The position numbers and the translations under genes were made by a program. From NCBI RefSeq assembly GCF_014648295.1, contig NZ_BMQV01000045.1, positions 1-35,857 of the forward strand: 35,857 bases of DNA. The letters are read 5' to 3'. Position 1 is the first letter of the stretch; the number at the start of each line of letters is the position of its first letter. The notes under the pieces are model-generated. The model was not told the DNA's origin and searched no databases. It saw only the letters and a list, made by a program, of their open reading frames with translations. The stretch comes from Shewanella saliphila (lineage in GTDB: Bacteria; Pseudomonadota; Gammaproteobacteria; Enterobacterales; Shewanellaceae). Shown here piece by piece: positions 1 through 8,661 of the stretch.

Positions 1-125
1 CGCATGATAGGACAGGGTATGTGTTCAGCAACTATGCTGAATGGAAGTATGCATGAGCCGTATACGAGGTCCGTACGTACGGTTCTGTGAGAGGGATGGG
101 GCGGTGACGCCTCACCCTACTCGAT
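1..125 (+). mobile_element. 3' end of a group II intron (domains V and VI)
   Basis: Positions 55-87 fold as a bacterial group II intron domain V. The catalytic AGC triad is at 56-58, AGCCGTA pairs with TACGGTT (78-84), there is a distal stem TACG/CGTA, and a two-base CG bulge lies at 76-77. Positions 88-125 fold as a domain VI hairpin with a GTGA tetraloop and end in CCTACTCGAT, a common intron 3' terminus, so the 3' splice site is probably after 125. The 5' part and any maturase gene lie off the left edge. The intron points rightwards. The exact class cannot be assigned from this fragment. Confidence 0.75.
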
Positions 126-135
126 GCTTAAAATT

Positions 136-163
136 CCTAGCGCCTAGCACCTAGCACCTAGCA
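136..163. repeat. Four tandem copies of a 7-bp unit, CCTAGCR
   Basis: CCTAGCG occurs at 136-142, followed by CCTAGCA at 143-149, 150-156 and 157-163. The array lies ten bases after the intron 3' end and upstream of the esterase gene. A single CCTAGCA also occurs near the right end of the window (35754-35760). The rest of the interval up to 375 shows no gene and no clear promoter. Confidence 0.85.
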
Positions 164-375
164 CCGAATATCGAATAGCTCGCCTGCCGGTATACTCCCA
201 TTTCATTATTCACATTGTTTACAACCACAATCCTTCATCGCTGCACAGTTCCACGCTTATTGCCCTACCTTTCATCAACATACCGACATTATTTTTCATG
301 TGGATCTAAAGTGCCATTGCTGTTTGGCGCAAAATTCTGCAAGTTACTAATATGTTAAATTTGGAAACCGTTGAA

Positions 376-1338
376 ATGATCAATATAAAATACAGCTTAA
401 CTATGCCGCTGCTTTTACTGGGTTGTTTTCTTTCAATGCAGTCGGCTCAAGCAACCGACACGCCTTATATTCCTCTTACCGATTTTGGTGATAATCCAGG
501 TGCGCTGACAAGCTCTTATCTTCCTGTGACGCAAGGCTCAAACGCTTCTCATGCTGGGGATTTATCTTTAGTGGTGTTACTGCATGGTTGTATTCAAGAC
601 GGAGTTGAGTTGGCCAACAAAAGCGGCCTAACGTCATTAGCGATAGCGAATCAGTTTGCGGTTTTAGTGCCACAACAAAGCTATGACAATAACGTAAAGG
701 GTTGTTTCAACTGGTTTGCAAGTCAAGATACGCAAATAGACAGTGGTGAAATGTTATCGATAAAAAACATGATAGTCACCACTCAAGAAAAGCTTGGCGC
801 AAAGCATGTTTATGTCATCGGGTTATCAGCAGGTGGCGCTATGGCCAGCGCTGCAATGGTCAATTACCCCAATCTGTTTCAAAGCGGTGCGGTCATCGCT
901 GGCTTGCCGTATCCCTGTGCCGACAATTTGATCAAAGCCATCTCTTGTATGAAACAAGGGCCTGCGCAGTCGGTTGAAGAATTAGCCCAATTTGCCAAAG
1001 CTATACATCCTAAGCAAACCCGTTGGCCTTCACTAAGTATCTGGACGGGTGACAATGACAATGTTGTCAGTGCGAACAATGCAAAAATGCTCGCATCTCA
1101 ATGGCAAGTGTTAACTCAATCTAACGCTAAGCCGACAGTCACAAATGAATCTGGCTACAGTATTTCACGTTGGAAAGATCACCAAAACAATACGTCTATT
1201 GAACTCGTTACCATTAACAATTTTGGTCACGGCATTGCCATAAATCCAGACATAAAACATGGCGGTGAACAAAGTGACTTTTTGCTTAAAGCGCCGATTA
1301 GCAGCGTTAATGAAGTGATTAAGTTTTGGGGGCTTTAA
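376..1338 (+). CDS. Secreted esterase of the PHB depolymerase family
   Basis: An alpha/beta-hydrolase resembling the esterase/poly(3-hydroxybutyrate) depolymerase family. It has an LLHGC oxyanion-region motif, an FNWF motif, the nucleophile elbow GLSAGG (Ser codon at 826-828), a downstream WTGDND acidic stretch and a GHG histidine near the C-terminus. A signal peptide (hydrophobic LLLLGCFL, then SAQA) indicates export to the periplasm or medium. An ATG at 352 would add eight residues ahead of the signal, but 376 is preceded by GGAA and gives a better signal peptide, so I chose it. The length (about 320 residues) suits the family. Neighbouring genes point to short- or medium-chain hydroxyalkanoate polymers or oligomers as substrate. 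That is inference; other acyl or feruloyl esters remain possible. Confidence 0.8.
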   Translation: MINIKYSLTMPLLLLGCFLSMQSAQATDTPYIPLTDFGDNPGALTSSYLPVTQGSNASHAGDLSLVVLLHGCIQDGVELANKSGLTSLAIANQFAVLVPQQSYDNNVKGCFNWFASQDTQIDSGEMLSIKNMIVTTQEKLGAKHVYVIGLSAGGAMASAAMVNYPNLFQSGAVIAGLPYPCADNLIKAISCMKQGPAQSVEELAQFAKAIHPKQTRWPSLSIWTGDNDNVVSANNAKMLASQWQVLTQSNAKPTVTNESGYSISRWKDHQNNTSIELVTINNFGHGIAINPDIKHGGEQSDFLLKAPISSVNEVIKFWGL

Positions 1339-1380
1339 TTAATAGTTAAATTTTAAGCGTTTGTTTTTAAGTGTTTTTCT

Positions 1381-1411
1381 GTTTTGTTTGTTTGGCAAAA
1401 AAGAACAAAAC
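1381..1411. promoter_or_regulatory. Inverted repeat between the esterase and the TonB receptor gene
   Basis: GTTTTGTT (1381-1388) is the exact reverse complement of AACAAAAC (1404-1411), with a 15-bp spacer. It lies about 45 bases after the esterase stop and about 155 bases before the receptor start. There is no T-run after it, so an operator or weak hairpin is as likely as a terminator. Confidence 0.35.
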
Positions 1412-1447
1412 GCATACTACTATAGTACCGATTCAATAAGCTTGAAA

Positions 1448-1461
1448 ATACGATACAGTCA
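1448..1461 (+). promoter_or_regulatory. Shared upstream motif ATACGATACAGTCA, copy 1
   Basis: A 14-bp sequence about 107 bases before the TonB receptor start, repeated identically at 8628-8641 upstream of the MFS transporter. A TACCGATT element lies nearby in both places (from 1426 here, from 8648 there). An exact 14-mer in two promoter regions of one putative locus suggests a common regulator site. Function is inferred only. Confidence 0.4.
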
Positions 1462-1567
1462 ATATGTGAACAAAGAATCGTCAATAAACCAATAAGCAAA
1501 ATGAGTTGTTAATCAGAATTTGCAGTAAGTAAAACCATTAATAATAACTATTACAACGGGGACCTGT

Positions 1568-3847
1568 ATGAAACAGAATACGATTAAAATGAGCTGCATT
1601 GCCTTAGCCATTTCGTCAGTGTTAACCGCACAGCATGCGATAGCCGCAGAAGAACAAAATAACAGTGACGTTAAGCAACCAGTACTAGAGCGCATTGAAG
1701 TGACCGCACGTAAAACCGTGGAGAGTTTGCAAAATGTGCCTGTGGCGGTGACATCGGTGAGTGCCACAGAGTTAGCCGAAAATGGCATCAGCGTGATGAC
1801 CGAAATTCAGCAGTTTTCCCCCAACACCACATTACAATCAAGCCGAGGCACTAACTCTACGCTTACCGCTTTTATCCGCGGTGTAGGCCAGGAAGACCCA
1901 TTGTGGGGCTATGAGCCTGGTGTGGGTATTTACATCGATGATGTTTATGTTGCCCGTCCGCAAGGTGCGGTGTTGGATATTCTTGATGTTCAACGTATTG
2001 AGGTGCTACGCGGGCCTCAAGGCACCTTATACGGCAAAAATACCATTGGCGGTGCGGTTAAATATGTCACCAAAAAAATGTCTGGTGACGGTGAGTTAAG
2101 CCTTAAAGGCACCGTGGGCAGTTATGGCCAAAAAGACGCCAAAATTGCCGGTCAATTACCCATAATTGATGACAAAGTTTACGTCGGCTTTGCCTTTGCA
2201 AGTTTAAATCGTGATGGCTTTGGTGATTTTAAAACTTCAGCATTAGATGGCCAAGATACCGAGAACTATAACAAGGATGTAATGGCAGGGCGGTTAAGTG
2301 TTGAGTACACCCCTACAGACGACCTGTTTATGCGCTTTACTTACGATAAAACCGAAGATGATTCTAATTCAAAAGGCGGCTATCGACTGCTTCCTAGTTT
2401 GTTAACCGATGCCCCAGTGCCAGACAGTAAATACGACTCTTACACCAGTATGCCAACATGGAATAAGGTTGAAACTGAAGGTTGGAGCGCGACGGTCGAA
2501 TATAATTTCAATGAGAATTGGAGCGCTAAATCGGTTACCGCTAAGCGTGAAGGCGAGTCTCTCACCAACATCGATTTTGATAATACCAGCTTACGTATTT
2601 TCGATGTGCCGGCTATTTATGAAGATGAGCAATTTAGCCAAGAGTTTCAAGTGAATTATGTCGGTGATAACCTCAATTTAGTTTCCGGTATTTACTATTT
2701 TGACGGTGATTCTTGTGGCGTGTTCGATGCTATTTTAGAAGAAGCCTTTAAAGCTTACGGCGGACTCACTCGTGAGGTCAGTGGCTGTAATAATAGCGAA
2801 AGCTACGCCGCTTATGTGCAAGGTTCATACAGCTTTACCGAAAAATTGTCGATGACATTAGGAGGTCGCTATACTCGCGAATCTAAAGAAGCCACGGTAT
2901 ATAACGGAGTGATTTTCGATAGTATTTATCCTGAAACCGGCTGGTATCCTGGTTTTGTACGCGATGACGCGCTAATTGAGTCGCAAATACCTAAAGTGCT
3001 TGATGACGAAGAAACCTGGTCTAAATTCAATCCACGAGTGGGTCTAGAGTATCAAGTGAATGATGACCTGATGGTATTTACCAGTTACTCACAAGGATTT
3101 AAATCAGGTACGTTTAACCCAAGAGCAACGGGCGCAGAGCCTGCGGTTGATCCTGAAACGGTGAATTCATATGAGATTGGGTTTAAAAGTGAGTGGAACG
3201 ATAATCTTCGTGTAAATGCCACCGCATTTTATCTCGATCATAAAGACAGGCAGTTTGTCACTGTGTTACCTGGCGATGATAATTCAGACCTTAATCAGCG
3301 TTTAGGCAACATCGGTAAATCTACCGCAACAGGTCTTGAGCTTGAAGTTGAATATGCTGCAACTGAGTCACTGAATTTATTTGCTAATGTCGGCTTAATT
3401 GATGCGTCATTTGATGAGGTGATCTCGTACGACGACGAGGGGACTAAAATTGATATTAGCGATACCTACACTATTACTAATACCCCAGACACCACAGCCA
3501 ATCTTGGTTTTAGCTACAATATTGAAGCTGATATTGGCAGCTTTATCTTTAATGGTAATTACTACTACCGCAGCGATTACGATTTAGCGGTAGTGGATAA
3601 CCTATTGAGCCAGGATGGCTACGGCTTGCTTAACTTTGGTCTCAATTGGTATAGCAATGATGGTCATTGGAATGCTGGGTTACATTGGAAAAACGTCACC
3701 GATGAAGAGTATTTGGTGGGTAACTACGCCTTTGTCACGCCAACAGGCGATGGTGATTTTACCCCTGGCCTAGGCGGCGATAACACCTTAATTGGATACT
3801 ATGGCGACCCAGAGACTATTTCATTAACGGTTGGCTATACGTTCTAA
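1568..3847 (+). CDS. TonB-dependent outer-membrane receptor
   Basis: A 759-residue outer-membrane receptor. It has an N-terminal signal peptide (to about residue 27, ending AIAAEE), a TonB-box-like segment IEVTARK at residues 43-49, and a plug domain with the conserved VEVLRGPQGTLYGKNTIGG-type stretch. A long beta-barrel of repeated aromatic, amphipathic strands ends in the C-terminal GYTF typical of Omp insertion signals. A GGGGA Shine-Dalgarno precedes the ATG. The style matches receptors for carbon compounds rather than recognisable siderophore receptors, but substrate cannot be read from sequence. It stands between a secreted esterase and a two-component system, so it may import hydrolysis products. 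It is followed by a strong terminator. Confidence 0.93.
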   Translation: MKQNTIKMSCIALAISSVLTAQHAIAAEEQNNSDVKQPVLERIEVTARKTVESLQNVPVAVTSVSATELAENGISVMTEIQQFSPNTTLQSSRGTNSTLTAFIRGVGQEDPLWGYEPGVGIYIDDVYVARPQGAVLDILDVQRIEVLRGPQGTLYGKNTIGGAVKYVTKKMSGDGELSLKGTVGSYGQKDAKIAGQLPIIDDKVYVGFAFASLNRDGFGDFKTSALDGQDTENYNKDVMAGRLSVEYTPTDDLFMRFTYDKTEDDSNSKGGYRLLPSLLTDAPVPDSKYDSYTSMPTWNKVETEGWSATVEYNFNENWSAKSVTAKREGESLTNIDFDNTSLRIFDVPAIYEDEQFSQEFQVNYVGDNLNLVSGIYYFDGDSCGVFDAILEEAFKAYGGLTREVSGCNNSESYAAYVQGSYSFTEKLSMTLGGRYTRESKEATVYNGVIFDSIYPETGWYPGFVRDDALIESQIPKVLDDEETWSKFNPRVGLEYQVNDDLMVFTSYSQGFKSGTFNPRATGAEPAVDPETVNSYEIGFKSEWNDNLRVNATAFYLDHKDRQFVTVLPGDDNSDLNQRLGNIGKSTATGLELEVEYAATESLNLFANVGLIDASFDEVISYDDEGTKIDISDTYTITNTPDTTANLGFSYNIEADIGSFIFNGNYYYRSDYDLAVVDNLLSQDGYGLLNFGLNWYSNDGHWNAGLHWKNVTDEEYLVGNYAFVTPTGDGDFTPGLGGDNTLIGYYGDPETISLTVGYTF

Positions 3848-3872
3848 TCCTTGTGATCACTTAAGGTCAGAT

Positions 3873-3911
3873 AAGAATAGCCGGTCTCATCAGAACCGGT
3901 TATTCTTTTTA
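3873..3911 (+). terminator. Rho-independent terminator after the TonB receptor
   Basis: AGAATAGCCGGT pairs with ACCGGTTATTCT across a 7-base loop, followed by a TTTTT run. It sits about 25 bases after the receptor stop. Confidence 0.85.
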
Positions 3912-3963
3912 TTGCCTATGAAGAGTGAACCATAACAATAACAACGAATGTAAGGGAGTCATG

Positions 3964-4641
3964 ATGTCTCAAATTAAAGTTGCCATTGCAGATGACCATC
4001 CACTATTTCGTGCTGCACTCACCCAAGCTGTGCAAAAAAGTGTCAACGATGCACACGTGTTAGAGGCGGAAAACTTTCAAGAGTTAATTGCCTTAGTGGA
4101 GCAGCACCCCGATATTGAACTTATCTTTATTGATTTACATATGCCGGGAAATGACGGTTTTACTGGCCTCACGTTATTACAAAATCACTTTCCTGACATT
4201 GCAGTCATCATGGTGTCATCTGACGATCAGCCAGAGATTATCCGTAAAGCCATCAATTTTGGTGCCAGTGCGTTTATTCCTAAATCGGCCAACTTAACCC
4301 AAATATCAACCGCGATTGATACTGTGCTAGACGGAGACGTTTGGTTACCCGAGCACACCAATATCAGTACCGATCAACACACCGCCGCCGAGCATCAACG
4401 TTTAGCAAAGCAATTAGCCCAACTCACTCCGCAGCAATACACAGTACTGGCCAACATTGCTAACGGTCGGTTAAACAAGCAAATCGCGTATGATTTAAAC
4501 ATTAAAGAAACCACAGTAAAAAAACATGTCTCAGCGATTTTACTTAAACTCGAAATTAACAATCGCACCCAAGCAGGGCTGGTGTTCCAGCAATTAATGA
4601 TTACTTCAACGGAAAACCAGCAGGTGGAGGCGCAAGCATAA
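3964..4641 (+). CDS. LuxR/NarL-type response regulator (CrbR-like)
   Basis: A response regulator with an N-terminal receiver domain (acidic pair D10-D11, phospho-acceptor D57 in the IDLHMPG motif) and a C-terminal LuxR/NarL helix-turn-helix (LTPQQ...ANGRLNKQIAYDLNIKETTVKKHV). The start at 3964 is chosen because GGAG ends five bases upstream; ATGs at 3961 and further upstream are less well placed. It converges on a hybrid kinase gene whose SLC5-type sensor resembles CrbS, the partner of CrbR in Vibrio, Pseudomonas and Shewanella, where the pair controls acetate metabolism genes. Here it may be either that system or a paralogue controlling the surrounding 3-hydroxybutyrate-type genes. The pairing is inferred from proximity. 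Confidence 0.85.
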   Translation: MSQIKVAIADDHPLFRAALTQAVQKSVNDAHVLEAENFQELIALVEQHPDIELIFIDLHMPGNDGFTGLTLLQNHFPDIAVIMVSSDDQPEIIRKAINFGASAFIPKSANLTQISTAIDTVLDGDVWLPEHTNISTDQHTAAEHQRLAKQLAQLTPQQYTVLANIANGRLNKQIAYDLNIKETTVKKHVSAILLKLEINNRTQAGLVFQQLMITSTENQQVEAQA

Positions 4642-4676
4642 TTGATAAGACGCAATGAATGCGAGTAAGTACGAGT

Positions 4677-4702
4677 AAATGCCTCCCTGTGAGGCATTTT
4701 GT
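4677..4702 (+). terminator. Terminator after the response regulator
   Basis: ATGCCTC and GAGGCAT form a perfect 7-bp stem with a CCTGT loop, followed by TTTTG. It lies about 35 bases past the regulator stop. Confidence 0.8.
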
Positions 4703-4898
4703 GTGGTCGTTAATCTATAAAAATCAATTATTCAGAGGGTAATTTTTTAAGGGCTGTTGATTTTTGCTTGTTAAATTTTGTTCGAGTTAAAAACATTTTA
4801 ATCGAGGCGAATGGATTGATGCCTAGTCATCTAAGCAACTATTACTTCGCAAAGATGAATTCAACAAAGAGTAAAATGTTTTTAGCCGAACCCTTCGG

Positions 4899-5011
4899 GC
4901 AGCGTTTGTTGGCCATTTTTACTGCGTTATCGACTTTTTATGTAGAATAACTACACCTCGAAGTCTCTACCGCGCAGTTGTATATGTGAGTAATGGCCAA
5001 CAATTCGCTGC
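4899..5011. repeat. Nested palindromic repeat element (about 113 bp)
   Basis: The outer arms GCAGCGTTTGTTGGCCATT and the reverse complement of AATGGCCAACAATTCGCTGC differ at only two positions. Inside them lie ACTGCG/CGCAGT (4921-4926 and 4973-4978), and at the centre a TGTAG/CTACA hairpin (4941-4945 and 4951-4955). No gene lies within it. I recall similar sequences scattered between genes in Shewanella and relatives, which suggests a non-autonomous repeat family; copy number cannot be judged from one window. The rest of the interval from 4703 to 4898 holds nothing I can name. Confidence 0.7.
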
Positions 5012-5029
5012 AAAAATAACCTTGAAAGA

Positions 5030-8000
5030 TCAACAGCCCCTTATAATCCGCTTTAACGCGATTGCCTTAAGTGGTTTACGCACAAAGCTAAACTGGGCAC
5101 TGCTGGTGTGTTGTCTTACGGATTCCGACGGGTCAGCAGAGCAAATAACACAGGTGGGTTTGTTGCTGTCATTAACGTGATTAGCCAGTAAGTATTGCAC
5201 CAGGTCGACCCCATTTTTATCGTCCTCTAAATGATAGTCAGCAATAATGAGTTTGGGTGTAGGTTGAGTCATTAATTGTTGTATCGCACTGGGTTGATCT
5301 TTAGCGGTAATCACCAAGCATCCCCAGCCACTGAGCAAAGATGAGATGGCTTTAAGCATAAGGTCGTCATTATCGATCACCAGCACCGTCACGTTGATAT
5401 TATCGCTGTTAATGTCATCTTCAGATGGTAACGCTGCAACTTTAAGCGGTTTTCGTTGTTGCAAAACTCGAGGGATTTCGACACTAAAACAGGTGCCTTT
5501 TCCAACCTCAGAATGCAGCGATATTGTGACATTGAGTAATTTTGCAATCCGATCGCAAATGGCCAACCCTAGGCCTAATCCAGGGATTTCGCGGGTTAAT
5601 TCTAAGCGTTCAAACTCATTAAAAATGGCGTGTTGTTTATCGAGCGGGATCCCTGGGCCATTATCCCAAACTTGTATTAATATTGACTGCTCAAGCCGTC
5701 TTACGCCCAATAGCACCTTTGGTATAAACGCTGTTGTTTTACCCTGATGGGCAGCTTGCTCATTTGTTTTGCCTGAGGGTGAATAATGAAACGCATTAGA
5801 TAAAAAATTCTGAATAATGCGCCTTAACAACCTTTGGTCACTTTGGACAAAACATGACGATACCTGGTAGTTAAAATCAATGTTTTGCTGAATAGATAAG
5901 GCGTTAAACTCATTAACTAAGGTAGAGAGTAAATCATCTATCGCAAATTGGCTTTGCTCGGTTTTGAGGGATTTACTGTCTAAGCGTGATATTTCCACCA
6001 GGTCAGATAATAAGCTTTCAACAACGGTTAATGACTCTTCAATATTACAGGCCAAATCTTGCAACTCGGTCGATTTTACCCGTTGCTTTAGCATGTCGGT
6101 AAATAAGGTTAATGCATTAAAGGGTTGCATTAAGTCATGGCTGGCCGCAGCTAAAAAGCGGGTTTTACTGCTGTTGGCTGCTTCGGCCTCAGCTTTGGCT
6201 TTTTCCAATTCTTGGGTGCGGCTTTCTACCCGTTTTTCGAGTGTTTCATTGGCCAATTGCAATGCTTTTTCTGCTTCAATGTGGGCGGTAATATCAGCAA
6301 ATGTACTGACAAAGCCGCCTCCAGGCATGGCTTGACCTCTAATTTCGAGCACTTTCCCATCTAGCATGGTGCGCTGAAAATGATGTGGGCTACCACCGCG
6401 CATATGCGCTAAACGTTTTTCCACTAACTCATGGGCTTCATCGCCGACAATAATCCCTCTGTCGATATTGAAGCGAATTAATTGTTCAATATGCAATCCG
6501 GCTTTAACAAAATCTTGCGGGTAATCGAGCAGTTCAATATAACGTTGATTCCAGGCCACTAAACGCATGTCGGCGTCGACAACACTAATGCCTTGTTCAA
6601 TGTTCTCCACCCCAGATTGCAGCAGCTCACGGTTAAACTCAAAAATTTGGTTTGCTTCGTCAACAATACTGACTACATCTTCGAGTGGTACGTGTTGCAC
6701 TCGCGACGCGGCATTCATTACCATTCTGGTCGATGCCGAGCCAAGCACCCCAGATAATTTTAAGCGAGTATAGTCAACCAATTGTTGTTGCTGGTGTTTT
6801 CCATTGAGTTGTTTCGCTTTAGCTAATAATGCATCGGCTTCGTCTTTATTAATAAAGCGGTTTAATAAACTGGCTAAGTCATCGACCGACAAGTGCCTTT
6901 CTGGCTGTACCGGTTTTCTGTTTACAAATAAATCGGCTTGTAATACCTCGCCAACACTTTGCTCTTTGAGCAGTGAAATGATCACAAAGCAGCCGATGTT
7001 TGCCGCTAAGCTGTAAAATACCCCATGGCTGATATTGTCCAGGCTAGTTAAGCCAAATAAAGCTGTCGGGGTTAACCAGGCAATATCAAATAAACCAAAT
7101 TTAACCCAATGCGCCTCAGGAAAAGTCACCGGCAACAGTAAGGTATACAGCCACACAATACTGCCCATAATTAAGCCCACAAAAGCGCCTTGAGTAGTAG
7201 CATTTCGCCAATACAAGGCGCCAATTGCAGCGGGCGCAAATTGAGATAGTAGAACAAATGACAGTAAACCGATGCTGGCTAAATGATTTTGTTGATCGAT
7301 AAAGCGTTCAAATGCAAAGGCTGACAGTAAAATCACCGCGATAGCAATACGACGTAAATTTAATAAAATGCCTGATAATTGCGGGGTTTGTTGCGAGCTA
7401 AATTTGGGTAGTCGTAATAGTAATGGCGTTAAAATTTCGGTCGAAATCATGGTGCTCAATACAATTGCCGCCACAATCACCATGGCGGTTGCTGCCGCAA
7501 GTCCACCAACATAAACCAATATGCCGAGCCATGCTTGTTGATAAAACAGCGGTAATGTCAGTACATAGGTATCTGCGCCGACACTGCCGCCAGGGAAGCT
7601 AAGTTGTCCGGCTAATGCAATCGGCAATACAAAAATATTAATCAATAACAGGTATAACGGTACCATCCAACGTGCAGATTTAAGCTCTTCATCATGATTG
7701 TTTTCAATCATCATCATGTGAAATTGTTGCGGTAATGCATAGATGGTAATCGCGCCCAAAATAACCTGCGACACAATAAGATAAATCGAGTCTGAATTAG
7801 TGGTTTGTTCAAGGTTTTGGCTTTGGCTGAGTAGGTCGCCAAAGCCATCAAATAGGTAAAACGTGGCAAATATCCCCACCGCCGTCAGGGCAAATAATTT
7901 AACGATAGAGCTAAACGCAATGGCTAACACTAAGCCGTGATTATGCTTACTGGCGGAGAGTTGGCGCGCCCCAAACAACACGCTAAAAATAATCAGCACA

Positions 8001-8494
8001 ATGGTAACAACAAATGCGGTGCTAATACCCGATTGAAAGGTGCCCGTGAGTAAATCAAAACTGGTGCTAATGGCTCGTAATTGCAAGGCAATATAAGGAA
8101 TCGTGCCCAGTAATGACACTATGGCTACGCTAGCTGCCAGTTTAGGTGAGCGGTCAAAGCGGCACGCAATAAAGTCGGCAATGGAGGTGAGGTTTTGGCT
8201 TTTAATGATTTGCAATGTGCGGATGAGCATTGGCCAGGCTAAGACCAAACAAATAATCGAGCCGATATAAATGGGCGCCAGCCATGCACCGGTCGTCGCG
8301 GCCTGGCCAACCGTGCCGTAAAATGCCCAAGATGTGCAGCAAACGCCAAGCGATAAGCTATAAATCCACGGTTTTTGGCTGACTTTTTTTACCGCTCGAT
8401 TCTGTCCCCATTGCGCAACCACAAATAGCATTGCCAGATAAGCAATCGAAATAGAACTGATCAACCAAGTATCAATAGATAACCAAGCCTGCAA
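5030..8494 (-). CDS. SLC5-type hybrid sensor histidine kinase (CrbS-like)
   Basis: A very long inner-membrane hybrid kinase of about 1154 residues. The first 530 or so residues are a sodium/solute-symporter-like domain with about 13 hydrophobic segments. A linker resembling the STAC region follows, then a PAS domain (GISVVDADMRLVAWNQRY), a short coiled coil, and a HisKA domain with phospho-acceptor His786 in AASHDLMQPFNAL. The HATPase has DNGPGIP and GLGLGLAI motifs, and a C-terminal receiver carries Asp1086 (IADYH). The start is TTG at 8494, five bases after GGGGA; an upstream TTG at 8506 has no ribosome-binding site. This architecture is that of CrbS, proposed to sense a transported small organic acid. 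The partner regulator gene converges on its 3' end. Confidence 0.88.
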   Translation of the reverse strand: MQAWLSIDTWLISSISIAYLAMLFVVAQWGQNRAVKKVSQKPWIYSLSLGVCCTSWAFYGTVGQAATTGAWLAPIYIGSIICLVLAWPMLIRTLQIIKSQNLTSIADFIACRFDRSPKLAASVAIVSLLGTIPYIALQLRAISTSFDLLTGTFQSGISTAFVVTIVLIIFSVLFGARQLSASKHNHGLVLAIAFSSIVKLFALTAVGIFATFYLFDGFGDLLSQSQNLEQTTNSDSIYLIVSQVILGAITIYALPQQFHMMMIENNHDEELKSARWMVPLYLLLINIFVLPIALAGQLSFPGGSVGADTYVLTLPLFYQQAWLGILVYVGGLAAATAMVIVAAIVLSTMISTEILTPLLLRLPKFSSQQTPQLSGILLNLRRIAIAVILLSAFAFERFIDQQNHLASIGLLSFVLLSQFAPAAIGALYWRNATTQGAFVGLIMGSIVWLYTLLLPVTFPEAHWVKFGLFDIAWLTPTALFGLTSLDNISHGVFYSLAANIGCFVIISLLKEQSVGEVLQADLFVNRKPVQPERHLSVDDLASLLNRFINKDEADALLAKAKQLNGKHQQQQLVDYTRLKLSGVLGSASTRMVMNAASRVQHVPLEDVVSIVDEANQIFEFNRELLQSGVENIEQGISVVDADMRLVAWNQRYIELLDYPQDFVKAGLHIEQLIRFNIDRGIIVGDEAHELVEKRLAHMRGGSPHHFQRTMLDGKVLEIRGQAMPGGGFVSTFADITAHIEAEKALQLANETLEKRVESRTQELEKAKAEAEAANSSKTRFLAAASHDLMQPFNALTLFTDMLKQRVKSTELQDLACNIEESLTVVESLLSDLVEISRLDSKSLKTEQSQFAIDDLLSTLVNEFNALSIQQNIDFNYQVSSCFVQSDQRLLRRIIQNFLSNAFHYSPSGKTNEQAAHQGKTTAFIPKVLLGVRRLEQSILIQVWDNGPGIPLDKQHAIFNEFERLELTREIPGLGLGLAICDRIAKLLNVTISLHSEVGKGTCFSVEIPRVLQQRKPLKVAALPSEDDINSDNINVTVLVIDNDDLMLKAISSLLSGWGCLVITAKDQPSAIQQLMTQPTPKLIIADYHLEDDKNGVDLVQYLLANHVNDSNKPTCVICSADPSESVRQHTSSAQFSFVRKPLKAIALKRIIRGC

Positions 8495-8627
8495 GTTATT
8501 CCCCAATTATTTTTATTGTTTATCCTTGCGAAACTACACTAGACGCCCTGTTTGATAAAGATTTTTAACAATGCGGTGAACTAAGGTAGTACTTATTTAT
8601 CCATACCCATCAGATAACATGATTAGC

Positions 8628-8641
8628 ATACGATACAGTCA
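8628..8641 (+). promoter_or_regulatory. Shared upstream motif ATACGATACAGTCA, copy 2
   Basis: An exact copy of the 14-mer found at 1448-1461. It ends 20 bases before the MFS transporter start and is followed by GGTACCGATT. It lies in the divergent region between the kinase and transporter genes, where a regulator site would be expected. Confidence 0.4.
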
Positions 8642-8661
8642 TTAAGGTACCGATTACGCCT

